The notes: a model not told the origin generated them from the letters alone. A stretch of DNA of 27,646 nucleotides from Shewanellaceae bacterium UBA2521 (GCA_002341165.1 DDNL01000083.1:1-27646); one strand, 5' to 3'. Counted from the first letter of the stretch, positions 7,364 to 15,207 are shown. Numbers and translations are program-made.

Positions 7364-8184
7364 CTTCTAAAAAATTAACGCTTCAAGACTTTTCTCATTC
7401 TAAAAATCAACAACATAAACTTTCTATGCTCACTTGTTATGACTATACTTTTGCGCAAATTCTCAACCAAAGTGACATCAATATTCTCTTAGTCGGAGAC
7501 AGCGGAGCCATGACACAACAAGGCTATCCCAATACGACACATGCAACCATAGAAATGATGTGCACTATGACTCAAGCCGTTGCAGCAGGTGCTCCTGATA
7601 AGTTTATCGTCGCCGACATGCCTTTTTTAACTCACAAACAAGGCATTGAACATGCAACACAATGTGCTGCGCAATTAATACGCTCTGGTGCACATGCTTT
7701 AAAAATAGAAGGGCTTGCTGGACATGAGCATATTATCAAACACCTGATTGAGTCAGGACTACCTGTTATGGGACATTTGGGCTTAACGCCACAATCTGTG
7801 CATAGCCAAGGCTATCAAGTACAAGGTCAAGAGGAGCATCAAGCACAGCTCATTTTAGATCAAGCTTTAATCTTACAAAGCATAGGCTGTTTTAGCCTCG
7901 TCTTAGAATGTGTTCCTAATACATTGGCGCAGGATATCACGCAGACATTACATATTCCGACAATAGGTATCGGCGCTGGTTCAGAAGTTGATGGTCAGGT
8001 GCTCGTTTTGCAAGATATGCTTGGCATGACAACTGATTTTAAACCTAAATTTGTGCGTCATTTTCTTGAAGGCTTTAGCTTAATTCATACAGCTTGCAAT
8101 ACCTTTCATCAAGCAATACAAACGCATGATTACCCTTCAACACAGGAAAGTTATTTCACAACAGAACAAACAGGGACTACTTAA
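7360..8184 (+). CDS. panB: 3-methyl-2-oxobutanoate hydroxymethyltransferase
   Basis: PanB makes ketopantoate from 2-oxoisovalerate and methylene-tetrahydrofolate in the cytoplasm, the first committed step to pantothenate. The 274-residue product has the family hallmarks: SMLTCYDYTFA, LLVGDSGAM, ADMPF, MGHLGLTPQSVH, the catalytic Glu in LVLECVP, and IGIGAGSEVDGQVLVLQDMLG. The start overlaps the panG stop as ATGA, and panC begins 2 nt after its stop, so the three genes form one operon. The length is normal for the family. Confidence 0.96.
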   Translation: MTSKKLTLQDFSHSKNQQHKLSMLTCYDYTFAQILNQSDINILLVGDSGAMTQQGYPNTTHATIEMMCTMTQAVAAGAPDKFIVADMPFLTHKQGIEHATQCAAQLIRSGAHALKIEGLAGHEHIIKHLIESGLPVMGHLGLTPQSVHSQGYQVQGQEEHQAQLILDQALILQSIGCFSLVLECVPNTLAQDITQTLHIPTIGIGAGSEVDGQVLVLQDMLGMTTDFKPKFVRHFLEGFSLIHTACNTFHQAIQTHDYPSTQESYFTTEQTGTT

Positions 8185-8186
8185 GT

Positions 8187-8957
8187 ATGCATATATTTCG
8201 TAATACTGATACATGGACAGCATACCGAAAACAATTATCTCCCTATCACTCTTTAGGTATCGTCATGACCATGGGTGCGTTACATCAAGGGCATTTAAGC
8301 TTAATTCAAAAAAGTATGAGTGAGAATGATAAAACGCTCGTCACTTTATTTGTAAACCCTACTCAATTCGATGATATGAAAGATTATCAGGACTATCCGA
8401 ATCAATGGGAGCAAGATATCACTTATCTTAAGCAAATAAATGTGGATTACCTGCTGGCACCTCATGCACAACAGATGCATTCTAAAGACGACCACTTTCA
8501 TGTTATCGAACAGCAATTTAGTCAAAAGCTATGTGGCTTAAGTCGTCATGGGCACTTTTCAGGTGTACTCACTGTCGTCATGAAATTACTTCAATTAGCA
8601 CAAGCGCATCGAGCCTATTTTGGCGAGAAGGATTACCAACAATATACATTAATTAAAATGATGGTTGAAAGCTTTTTTGTTCCCACTGAAGTCATTGTCT
8701 GTCCTACTATCCGAGACGAAAACGGTCTTGCTTTAAGTTCTCGTAATCAGCACTTATCTCAAACGGGACGTATCCAAGCTGGAATATTTGCACATATACT
8801 GCACACAACACCAGATTTATCTGAGGTACGCAAAAAGCTCTCTGCCGCAAGTATAAAAATTGATTATTTAGCTGAGTATTACGGCAGACGCTTTGCTGCT
8901 GTTTTTATTGAGGATATAAGACTCATTGATAATATTGATATTAAATCTTACTTCTAG
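8187..8957 (+). CDS. panC: Pantothenate synthetase
   Basis: PanC joins pantoate and beta-alanine with ATP to form pantothenate. Visible motifs are the adenylation HIGH-like MGALHQGHLSL, VNPTQFDD, the pantoate-binding RHGHFSGVLTVV, FGEKDYQQ, and the KMSKS-like ENGLALSSRN. At 256 residues it is shorter than the E. coli enzyme (about 283). The loss is in the C-terminal dimer domain, which is compact but still ends in the usual beta hairpin region. It is the last gene of panGBC and is followed by a bidirectional terminator. No panD is in the window, so the beta-alanine source is not seen. Confidence 0.95.
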   Translation: MHIFRNTDTWTAYRKQLSPYHSLGIVMTMGALHQGHLSLIQKSMSENDKTLVTLFVNPTQFDDMKDYQDYPNQWEQDITYLKQINVDYLLAPHAQQMHSKDDHFHVIEQQFSQKLCGLSRHGHFSGVLTVVMKLLQLAQAHRAYFGEKDYQQYTLIKMMVESFFVPTEVIVCPTIRDENGLALSSRNQHLSQTGRIQAGIFAHILHTTPDLSEVRKKLSAASIKIDYLAEYYGRRFAAVFIEDIRLIDNIDIKSYF

Positions 8958-8995
8958 ACCAAACGGAAACAACCCAAGTCTCTACTGCATATTGA

Positions 8996-9030
8996 AAAAG
9001 CTTGTTCTTTCTATAACAAGCTTTTATTTT
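8996..9030. terminator. Bidirectional terminator after panC
   Basis: AAAAGCTTGTT (8996-9006) pairs perfectly with AACAAGCTTTT (9015-9025) around an 8-nt loop and is followed by ATTTTG. The minus strand reads TTTTTC after the stem, so it can also end the convergent lipoprotein gene. Confidence 0.85.
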
Positions 9031-9055
9031 GTATCAAAAAAACTATCACTTTTGA

Positions 9056-9223
9056 TTATTTAGTACCTAAGGGCTCGCGCTTCGCATCTTCTGCATCAGA
9101 GCCTTCAGATTGTTCGGATTGAGCTCCCTCATCATTCATATCAGAAGTACTTGATCCATCACCGCAGCCGTACAAGCCAAAAACAAAACTTAATATCAGC
9201 AATATCATCTTATTTTTTTGCAT
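9056..9223 (-). CDS. 55-residue acidic lipoprotein
   Basis: This is a very small predicted lipoprotein. It starts MQKNKMILLILSFVFGLYGC: a basic N-terminus, a hydrophobic core and a lipobox-like LYGC with Cys20. A Gly/Ser linker and an acidic tail follow (EGAQSEQSEGSDAEDAKRE). AGGGA lies 5 nt upstream of the ATG. The composition (Ser, Asp and Glu after the Cys) resembles that of small entericidin-like or YifL-like lipoproteins, but no family motif is evident. It is bounded by the panC terminator on one side and the divergent gene at 9448 on the other. The reading frame and signal are clear; expression is inferred. Confidence 0.65.
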   Translation of the reverse strand: MQKNKMILLILSFVFGLYGCGDGSSTSDMNDEGAQSEQSEGSDAEDAKREPLGTK

Positions 9224-9405
9224 AATTGTCCCTATTGTAAACTAGATATCTTCATATAAAGAGTTTTATTGCTTTTTAAATATAGTTGAAGTTTATTTAA
9301 TAACAAAACAAAGCATACATCTATCTCTAAGCTTTTTGATTAGCTTCGTGTAAAAGAAGAACGCTCGTTCATCCATGCAAAGCTCCTCATGCTCTATCAT
9401 TTTTG

Positions 9406-9414
9406 TGATACACT
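9406..9414 (+). promoter_or_regulatory. Extended -10 upstream of the gene at 9448
   Basis: TGATACACT fits an extended -10 (TG, one base, then TACACT). It lies 33 nt before the ATG. The -35 region is weak. Confidence 0.3.
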
Positions 9415-9447
9415 AAATAAATAAGACACGCTCATTGTCCTTTATTT

Positions 9448-10599
9448 ATGTTCAACTCTTTTCAACCACTAAAAAAACATGCCTTGTTACTGTGCTTACT
9501 TCTGTTTGTGTCTCATTGTGACTCCAATTTATCAAGTTTAATTCAGGGTAAAAAAACGTATCCTGCTTATATTGATACCGCAATCAAAGCCACAACAAAC
9601 ATACGCATCATACCTTATAAAAAAGTTCCTGAGCGCTTTGCACTTATGCAAGAAAGAATGTATCGCAAAGCCAATACCCAGCTTGCCAACGTTTTGATGG
9701 AACAGATGCATAATTATATAGCAAAAACCAAAACGCCTTTTTCAACATCTCTTGCTATGAAAACCTATTTATGTCACCAAGAGAAGTTCTTACCTGAAGA
9801 GCTACCTTTTTATCAAAATTTTCTACATGTTGAAGAAAAATTTATCAGCTTGGCGCACTGGAAAAGCAACTTCTGCTATAGCCATGATTTACTCTACTCT
9901 ACAGAAGAGATTGCCACCGCTCTGATCTCTCATGATCTAAAGTTATCTTATCCCCCGCCCTACACTGCGGAAAAACATTGGTTTACAACCGTCTTTAAAG
10001 AGCAAAACAAATTTAATCCTAAAATAAAAAAAGGGGCTGCCTGCTGGATTATACCTAGTTATACACAATCAAAACCTCTTACAGATATTCACATAAGTTT
10101 TGCTTCTCAAGTGCCCTACCCATCAGATAAGTTGATCATCCAAGCGACAAAAAAGCATAATTTACAACTGGTTCTCCATCGGAAAAATCAAATCAAAGGA
10201 GTTTACTTTCATTTATTTTACTTTAAACAAAAAAACAATCCTCATTTAGATCCAACAGATTTAACGCTTGCATATCAAAAAGATAAAGCTAAGCAGCCTT
10301 TATGTAGCCTTACTTACCATCCAAAACAGTTTCACACAAATATAGATAAATCAGATTTTTATGACAAAAAAAGTGGAGCTATTCGCATCCCTCAACAACA
10401 TAAAAGATACCAAGATATAGATAAAAGTTGCCAAGCACAAAGAGATGCTGGTATGCAAAATAAAACACTCACTCAGCCCATTGTTCGCTATTTAGAACAA
10501 CACAACCTCATACCTATTTATGCACCTGGAGATCCAACACAGCTTCTAGGTTTTAAAAGCTGCTATTTTCATACCTCAAATCGCTACACTAAGCTTTAA
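9448..10599 (+). CDS. Exported orphan protein with scattered cysteines
   Basis: This 383-residue protein has no family I can name. The N-terminus is KKHALLLCLLLFVSHCDSN, a signal-peptide core. The segment VSHC could be a lipobox, but His before Cys is unusual, so it may instead be cleaved by signal peptidase I. After the signal there are six further Cys, in LCHQ, FCYS, ACWI, LCSL, SCQA and SCYF, which could form disulfides in the periplasm. The protein is basic (many Lys, His, Gln) with no membrane segment after the signal. It stands alone between panC and serC with its own candidate promoter. Secretion is likely; function is unknown. Confidence 0.7.
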   Translation: MFNSFQPLKKHALLLCLLLFVSHCDSNLSSLIQGKKTYPAYIDTAIKATTNIRIIPYKKVPERFALMQERMYRKANTQLANVLMEQMHNYIAKTKTPFSTSLAMKTYLCHQEKFLPEELPFYQNFLHVEEKFISLAHWKSNFCYSHDLLYSTEEIATALISHDLKLSYPPPYTAEKHWFTTVFKEQNKFNPKIKKGAACWIIPSYTQSKPLTDIHISFASQVPYPSDKLIIQATKKHNLQLVLHRKNQIKGVYFHLFYFKQKNNPHLDPTDLTLAYQKDKAKQPLCSLTYHPKQFHTNIDKSDFYDKKSGAIRIPQQHKRYQDIDKSCQAQRDAGMQNKTLTQPIVRYLEQHNLIPIYAPGDPTQLLGFKSCYFHTSNRYTKL

Positions 10600-10627
10600 A
10601 CCTCGATGTGACTGCCCTATTCAATCA

Positions 10628-10655
10628 TTTATACAGTGAATATATACTGCATAAA
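10628..10655. promoter_or_regulatory. Interrupted palindrome upstream of serC
   Basis: TTTATACAGT (10628-10637), 8 nt, and ACTGCATAAA (10646-10655) form an inverted repeat with one mismatch in 10. It lies 29 bp after the preceding stop and 138 bp before the serC ATG, and could be an operator or a leader hairpin. Confidence 0.35.
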
Positions 10656-10793
10656 TTTGTATATTTCTCATACTATTATTATTGCTTTTTACACCAGCAT
10701 AACAAATCTAAAAACGAAGGGATGCCTGCACCTTCAATTCTTATGATAAAATTAAGCTTAAGAACAACTATTCAATTCAGAGCACGCTCATTT

Positions 10794-11903
10794 ATGGAAA
10801 ATAAACAACAAAATACCACATATAACTTTACCGCAGGCCCTGCTATGCTCCCTGTAGAAGTGATGCAGCAAGCACAAAAAGAGTTCTTAAATTGGCAAAG
10901 TGAAGGTGCTTCCGTTATGGAAATAAGCCATCGCAGTAAAGGATTCATATCCTTGATGCAGCTTGCCCGTCACAACATACGTCAACTATTGGATATTCCT
11001 AATAACTATCATGTTCTATTTATGCAAGGTGGTGCTAGAGCCCAATTTGCAGCCATTGCACATAACTTTTTGGGTGATAACGGAAAGGCTCTTTACTTAA
11101 CATCAGGTTATTGGTCTGAGATGGCAGCAAAAGAAGCTGCTCAATTTGGCGATGTGAAAACACGATCTATCCTCGATGAACACAGTTCCAATAAGAAAAT
11201 CATCATGCCTGATTTAAGTCAAGAAGCGCAAGATCTGCGTTATGTGCATTATTGTCCTAATGAAACATTAGATGGCTTAGCACTTTTTGAAAACATAGAA
11301 AGTCCTTACCCTTTATGCGCTGATATGACTTCATGCATTCTATCTCGCCACACCCCTATTAATCGTTATGGTCTTATTTATGCTAGCTCCCAAAAAAATA
11401 TTGGTGCTGCTGGTTTTTGCTTGGTCATAGTACGAGAAGATTTACTCAGCTTACCTCGTTTACCTATGGCTTCTGTTTTAGATTATAGACTTGCCGTAGA
11501 ATATGAATCTATGTATAGCACACCTTGCACTTACTCCCTTTATTTGGCTTCCTTGATTTTTGAATGGCTCTTAGACAAAGGTGGATTAGATGCAGTACAA
11601 GACATCAACCATAAAAAAGCTGATAAATTGTATCAGTTTATTGATGCGTCGCCTTTGTTTCATAATACCATCGCTACCGAAAACCGTTCGCATACCAATG
11701 TGACCTTCACTACAGGTGATGCCAAGCAAGATGAACGTTTTTATATTAATGCTGCTCATTCAGGGTTAATAGGATTACAAGGACACAAAATGCAAGGAGG
11801 GTTGCGAGCAAGTTTATACAATGCCATGCCTGAAGCAGGTGTCGATGCACTCATACAATTTATGCAAGAGTTTACTGAAACATATCAAAGCGTATCAAAT
11901 TAA
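10794..11903 (+). CDS. serC: Phosphoserine/phosphohydroxythreonine aminotransferase
   Basis: SerC is the PLP enzyme of serine synthesis (3-phosphohydroxypyruvate to phosphoserine) and also serves pyridoxal phosphate synthesis. The 369-residue product keeps FTAGPAMLP, the substrate-binding EISHRSK, the PLP region MQGGARAQF (E. coli has GGGRGQF), HYCPNETLDG, the Schiff-base Lys in SSQKNIGAAG, and the C-terminal QGGLRASLYNAMPEAGV. The ATG at 10794 matches the family start. The frame is open to 10608, but the extra 62 residues are Tyr/Phe-rich without similarity. No strong SD is seen. The gene ends 9 nt inside the convergent regulator gene without a terminator between them. Confidence 0.95.
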   Translation: MENKQQNTTYNFTAGPAMLPVEVMQQAQKEFLNWQSEGASVMEISHRSKGFISLMQLARHNIRQLLDIPNNYHVLFMQGGARAQFAAIAHNFLGDNGKALYLTSGYWSEMAAKEAAQFGDVKTRSILDEHSSNKKIIMPDLSQEAQDLRYVHYCPNETLDGLALFENIESPYPLCADMTSCILSRHTPINRYGLIYASSQKNIGAAGFCLVIVREDLLSLPRLPMASVLDYRLAVEYESMYSTPCTYSLYLASLIFEWLLDKGGLDAVQDINHKKADKLYQFIDASPLFHNTIATENRSHTNVTFTTGDAKQDERFYINAAHSGLIGLQGHKMQGGLRASLYNAMPEAGVDALIQFMQEFTETYQSVSN

Positions 11904-12674
11904 ATGATTAAAATAAGTTAAAGTCACACCATATTGTTTTAATAATCGAAAAAGTTTTGAGTTGGGCATAGCATCGTGCCCAAACTTACGCTTTACGTTA
12001 CCTATTACTTTCCGTACTGCGGTTTCTGATACTTTAAAATGGTAAGCAATTTCTTTTTGCGACATCAAAGAACTCAAACAACTTAAATATTTAATTTCTA
12101 AAGCCGTTAAATTAATTCCATTAAATCGATAACGTGTTTCCTGTTCAACTGCATTACATTTTTCAAGGTTGACTTCTGCAAACTCTACATCAAACACAGC
12201 TTGATCTCTTATAGGAAAAACACATTGATCTTTTTTACGAAATTTATGCGCATGATAAGACAAAGTAGGTAAAGCTCGAAAGCACAAACTGTAATCTTGT
12301 AAGCCTAATATCTGTGGTGAGTGCACCGACAAGAGATCGAATACACCTTGATGGTGTAAACATAAATCGGCTCTTTCTGTATCCGGTGCAAATTGCGCTA
12401 AGGTATTTTGATGCGCTGCGTCAAGATCAAACCAATAAGTACATTCTTGCTGTATTCTTAAAGATAGCGATAAATCCAATTGATTTTGCCAAAATAAATC
12501 ATACCAATCTAAGTTACTCGACAGCATATGAAGAAACTGATGATGCGTGTCGATATGCATATAACATATGTCAATAATATCTAATTGCGCTAAATTTTTT
12601 AATTGCCAACTTTTCACAAACTGTGCGTATTGATTTATATTTTTGTGGTGAATATCCATTTCTTCATATTCCAC
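11895..12674 (-). CDS. LuxR-type HTH regulator, distal paralog
   Basis: This is a 259-residue probable transcription factor. The C-terminal 60 residues fit the LuxR/GerE HTH: LTALEIKYLSCLSSLMSQKEIAYHFKV with SETAVRKVIGNVKRKFG. The N-terminal 170 residues hold a sensor-like domain with LDWYDLFWQNQLDLSLSL and a following YW. The same pattern appears in the neighbouring gene (QWYASYKEQNLDLTLVTR, then YW), so the two are paralogs. The domain lacks the clear residue pattern of acyl-homoserine-lactone receptors, so the ligand is unknown. The start is GTG, whose first base overlaps the upstream TAG stop. An ATG at 12659 is an alternative, and neither has a good SD. It is last in the MFS-LuxR-LuxR unit. 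Confidence 0.78.
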   Translation of the reverse strand: MEYEEMDIHHKNINQYAQFVKSWQLKNLAQLDIIDICYMHIDTHHQFLHMLSSNLDWYDLFWQNQLDLSLSLRIQQECTYWFDLDAAHQNTLAQFAPDTERADLCLHHQGVFDLLSVHSPQILGLQDYSLCFRALPTLSYHAHKFRKKDQCVFPIRDQAVFDVEFAEVNLEKCNAVEQETRYRFNGINLTALEIKYLSCLSSLMSQKEIAYHFKVSETAVRKVIGNVKRKFGHDAMPNSKLFRLLKQYGVTLTYFNHLI

Positions 12675-13480
12675 TACAAAATAAAATCTGTGATTTGCGC
12701 CATCAATATTTTATGGGTTTTCAGGGCTTTAAATAATTCAAAATCACTCATCTGTGGATCAGATACTTTCTGTTTGATATGCCGAATGCGCTGCACAATA
12801 CGATCAACAGAAACCTGATGAAAAGCGGCTATCTCTTCATAAGTCATCAAAGACAAAAGTTGTTTGATTAAATGCATTTCATAATGCTCTAAAATCAAGT
12901 TGCCACACTTAAATTTATCCGCTTCTGTAAAGCGTGCTTCTAAGGCCTGTTCTTGCTGTACAGCTTGCAAACTTTGCTCTTGATGCAAAGCTCTGACTTC
13001 TTGCGCACAACGTAACTCCGTAATTAAAGCAGGCTTTTCTTGCCGTAATTGTTCGGCTTGATGGGATATTTCATGAAAAACTTGATAAATGAATTGATAA
13101 TCTTTGAAAGCTAAAGGTTTGTAGGAGCCTAAAACCAGCATCTCATAGCCATCATGAACTTTTTTAATTATATCTAATTTGAAGATCTTATTGTGACCAT
13201 GACTTAAACAACCATGATATTGATTAAGTAAGTAACTTTTAGTTTTCCAATAATTGATACCTAATTTATGAAGTCTTGTCACTAGAGTTAAATCTAGATT
13301 TTGTTCTTTGTACGAAGCATACCATTGATGATACATAGGAATAGGCACAAAGCTACCTTCGCCCATATTCAATTTACCGTATGCACATTCAAAAATATTT
13401 AATTTTAATAAATGATTGAAAACCCAATGGTTCATACTTTGCGCAGAGCTTTTCACTGCTTGATAATGCTCTTTCTTCAC
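12674..13480 (-). CDS. LuxR-type HTH regulator, proximal paralog
   Basis: This 268-residue protein is homologous along its length to the next gene downstream. Its C-terminal HTH is more divergent: LEHYEMHLIKQLLSLMTYEE then IAAFHQVSVDRIVQRIRHIKQKV, with the shared SLMxxxEIA core and VS recognition-helix start. A Gln/Glu/Ala-rich linker (around residues 155-185, ALHQEQSLQAVQQEQALEA) probably forms a coiled coil between the sensor and HTH domains. The linker is absent from the paralog. The GTG start has AGGA 8 nt upstream. It begins 23 nt after the MFS gene and its TAG stop overlaps the next start by one base, so co-transcription is very likely. Regulation of the transporter by one or both regulators is inferred. 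Confidence 0.75.
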   Translation of the reverse strand: MKKEHYQAVKSSAQSMNHWVFNHLLKLNIFECAYGKLNMGEGSFVPIPMYHQWYASYKEQNLDLTLVTRLHKLGINYWKTKSYLLNQYHGCLSHGHNKIFKLDIIKKVHDGYEMLVLGSYKPLAFKDYQFIYQVFHEISHQAEQLRQEKPALITELRCAQEVRALHQEQSLQAVQQEQALEARFTEADKFKCGNLILEHYEMHLIKQLLSLMTYEEIAAFHQVSVDRIVQRIRHIKQKVSDPQMSDFELFKALKTHKILMAQITDFIL

Positions 13481-13503
13481 AACCTATATCCTATTTTGTT
13501 ATA

Positions 13504-14766
13504 TCATGTTGCTGATTTAATTTTCCATATGAAGTTCATTTCAGAGAGTTTTCCTACTTGAGCAAATGAAGATAAAGCATAAAAAAAGCATAAGCCTCCA
13601 AAAGACATCACCACTCCTACGTAAGCTATGTGGTACTGAACCAAAACGTGTACTAATAAAGGTGTTATCCCGCCTAAAATTGCAACCGACAAATTATACC
13701 CCAAAGCTAATGATGGAAAATGGTGTGAGTGAGTTTGGATTTGTTGATATAAAAGAGAAGGTGTTGCGGATAAAGTCACACCTACCAACAAAACCAAGTA
13801 GATATAAGAACAAAATAAAGCAACTAAACTATTTAAGCTTTGTAAAAAGTAAACGGGCACACCCAAGATAATTAATGAGCCATATATCCATTTCAATGTT
13901 TGTGAGCAAGAGCTGTGGGTATCGATCCACCAGCCAGCAAGCCAAGCCGACAACATAAATAAAATGTTAATCACAATGGGCAATAACTTTTTAAGCATTG
14001 GATCATCGAGAGACTGATCTAATAACATAGAAATTGAAAAGGTATTGCTGTAGACAATGAGTACGGTTGGTATTGTGATAAAAAAAACTTTTAGCATCAA
14101 TGAGGCATTAAAACTTACAAATGAAACCTTGCTTTGTGACAAAACAGGCCGAAGAAACTTTACTCTAAAGTAACTACTTAGACCTATATTCAACACACCA
14201 AAAAAGAAAGGTATTCTCCAGCCGTAATCAAGCATTTCAGAAGCTGTTAAGTAAGACTCTAAAACATAAACGACACTTAAAGAAGCAATCACAGCAATAA
14301 GATTAGTACCCCATAAAAGCCCACCTACTCGGGCATGTTCTTTAGAGTTTGACTTTTCCATTAAATAAGTCAGAGCCGTTGGACTTTCACCACCAAAAGA
14401 GAAAGCTTGTGCGAGCTGCATCAGAAAAAATATCAAAGGTGCCCAAAGTCCAATCTGCTGATAAGTAGGTAATAGAGCAAGGACTAAGGTAGCACAGCCT
14501 GTAATCAAGCAGGTAAGAAGCAGTGCTTTATGTTTGCCTTTTTTATGCACATAAAGTGAAACATAAAAACCACCTAAAGGTCGAGATAATAAACGTAAAC
14601 CACATGCTCCCCACACGTAAAAAGAAGCATGGGTACCGAAGATAGATTCGGGGAAGAAAAGCTGTAAAATATAGGGGGAAATTGCTGCATAAATAGCTAT
14701 ATCATAATATTCAAGAGCGGATATCAGAGTAACGCATACTCTTTCTTTCCATAGATTTTTGCGCAT
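13504..14766 (-). CDS. MFS transporter, metabolite:H+ symporter (ProP-like) type
   Basis: This is a 420-residue inner-membrane transporter with about 12 hydrophobic segments. ALEYYDIAIYAAISPYILQL in the first helix, LLSRPLGGFYVSLY with KKGKHKAL in loop 2-3, GGESPTALTYLMEKS in helix 5 and YGWRIPFFFGV before the central loop all fit the MHS branch of the major facilitator superfamily, which carries osmolytes and carboxylates. The canonical loop 2-3 GxxxDxxGRR is replaced by a version without the Asp. The substrate cannot be read from the sequence. It heads a unit with two LuxR-type regulators. A long inverted repeat lies 69-126 nt upstream of its ATG. Confidence 0.85.
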   Translation of the reverse strand: MRKNLWKERVCVTLISALEYYDIAIYAAISPYILQLFFPESIFGTHASFYVWGACGLRLLSRPLGGFYVSLYVHKKGKHKALLLTCLITGCATLVLALLPTYQQIGLWAPLIFFLMQLAQAFSFGGESPTALTYLMEKSNSKEHARVGGLLWGTNLIAVIASLSVVYVLESYLTASEMLDYGWRIPFFFGVLNIGLSSYFRVKFLRPVLSQSKVSFVSFNASLMLKVFFITIPTVLIVYSNTFSISMLLDQSLDDPMLKKLLPIVINILFMLSAWLAGWWIDTHSSCSQTLKWIYGSLIILGVPVYFLQSLNSLVALFCSYIYLVLLVGVTLSATPSLLYQQIQTHSHHFPSLALGYNLSVAILGGITPLLVHVLVQYHIAYVGVVMSFGGLCFFYALSSFAQVGKLSEMNFIWKIKSAT

Positions 14767-14834
14767 AACTTACTACTTTATTCTTTTATTTTTATTTTTT
14801 TAAAAATCAATGATATCTATGTGCTCTATATTGC

Positions 14835-14892
14835 GTATGCCTGTGCGAGAGCTGAATCATCTTCTTTTAAAGGAAGATGCGCACAGACATAC
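14835..14892. repeat. Two-tier inverted repeat upstream of the MFS gene
   Basis: The outer arms GTATGCCTGTGCG (14835-14847) and CGCACAGACATAC (14880-14892) pair over 13 bp with one C/A mismatch. Inside, CATCTTC (14858-14864) pairs with GAAGATG (14873-14879) around an 8-nt loop, leaving a 10-nt bulge on one side. It lacks a U-tract in either direction. In the MFS transcript it would be a strong leader structure; as DNA it could be an operator for the downstream regulators. Confidence 0.55.
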
Positions 14893-15001
14893 AGCAAAAT
14901 TACATATCTCATAACAAATAGGCATAAATCGCTTTTTTATATTCGAATTAAAAACCAAGCCCAAAACTATGAGGGGTTTCTAGGTCATCCCTAGCTCAAT
15001 A

Positions 15002-15028
15002 TTTATTGCACATTAGCAGTGCAATAAA
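15002..15028. repeat. Perfect 10-bp inverted repeat
   Basis: TTTATTGCAC (15002-15011) and GTGCAATAAA (15019-15028) are exact inverted copies separated by ATTAGCA. It is followed by an A-run rather than a T-run, so it is not a plus-strand terminator. It lies 24 bp before the small ORF and just upstream of its SD. Confidence 0.55.
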
Positions 15029-15052
15029 AAATGACTACAGGAGTTATAAGTC

Positions 15053-15142
15053 ATGAGTGAATTGAAAAGCACCACAACCTTAACTAAAAACACAAAAAAA
15101 ATCAAACATTTCACTTCTTCATACAAACAAAATGAACTTTAA
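15053..15142 (+). CDS. Possible 29-residue basic peptide
   Basis: An ATG 9 nt after CAGGAG opens a 29-codon frame beginning MSELKSTTTLTKNTKK and ending KQNEL. The peptide is Lys/Thr-rich, hydrophilic and has no signal or membrane segment. A perfect inverted repeat lies just upstream and a terminator follows 41 nt after the stop, so SD, ORF and terminator form a coherent small transcription unit. A 9-codon frame at 15031-15060 overlaps its start (ATGAGTGA). With so few codons the coding call rests on context only. Confidence 0.35.
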   Translation: MSELKSTTTLTKNTKKIKHFTSSYKQNEL

Positions 15143-15182
15143 ATTCATGATTAACAATACTTATACAAGTTAAAAACAAAAA

Positions 15183-15207
15183 AAGAGAGCTCAACATAAG
15201 CTCTCTT
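15183..15207. terminator. Bidirectional terminator after ttcA
   Basis: AAGAGAGCT (15183-15191) and AGCTCTCTT (15199-15207) pair perfectly around CAACATA. The minus strand continues with a T-run and TGTTTTT, ideal for ttcA. The plus strand continues CTTTTC and could end the small ORF transcript. Confidence 0.85.

Noticed and set aside
10634..10649. LexA-like box before serC
   Set aside because: The sequence has CAG-N10-CTG, the reverse of the LexA CTG-N10-CAG consensus.
10608..10793. Extended N-terminus of SerC
   Set aside because: The Tyr/Phe-rich extra 62 residues do not match SerC and cover a palindromic non-coding element.
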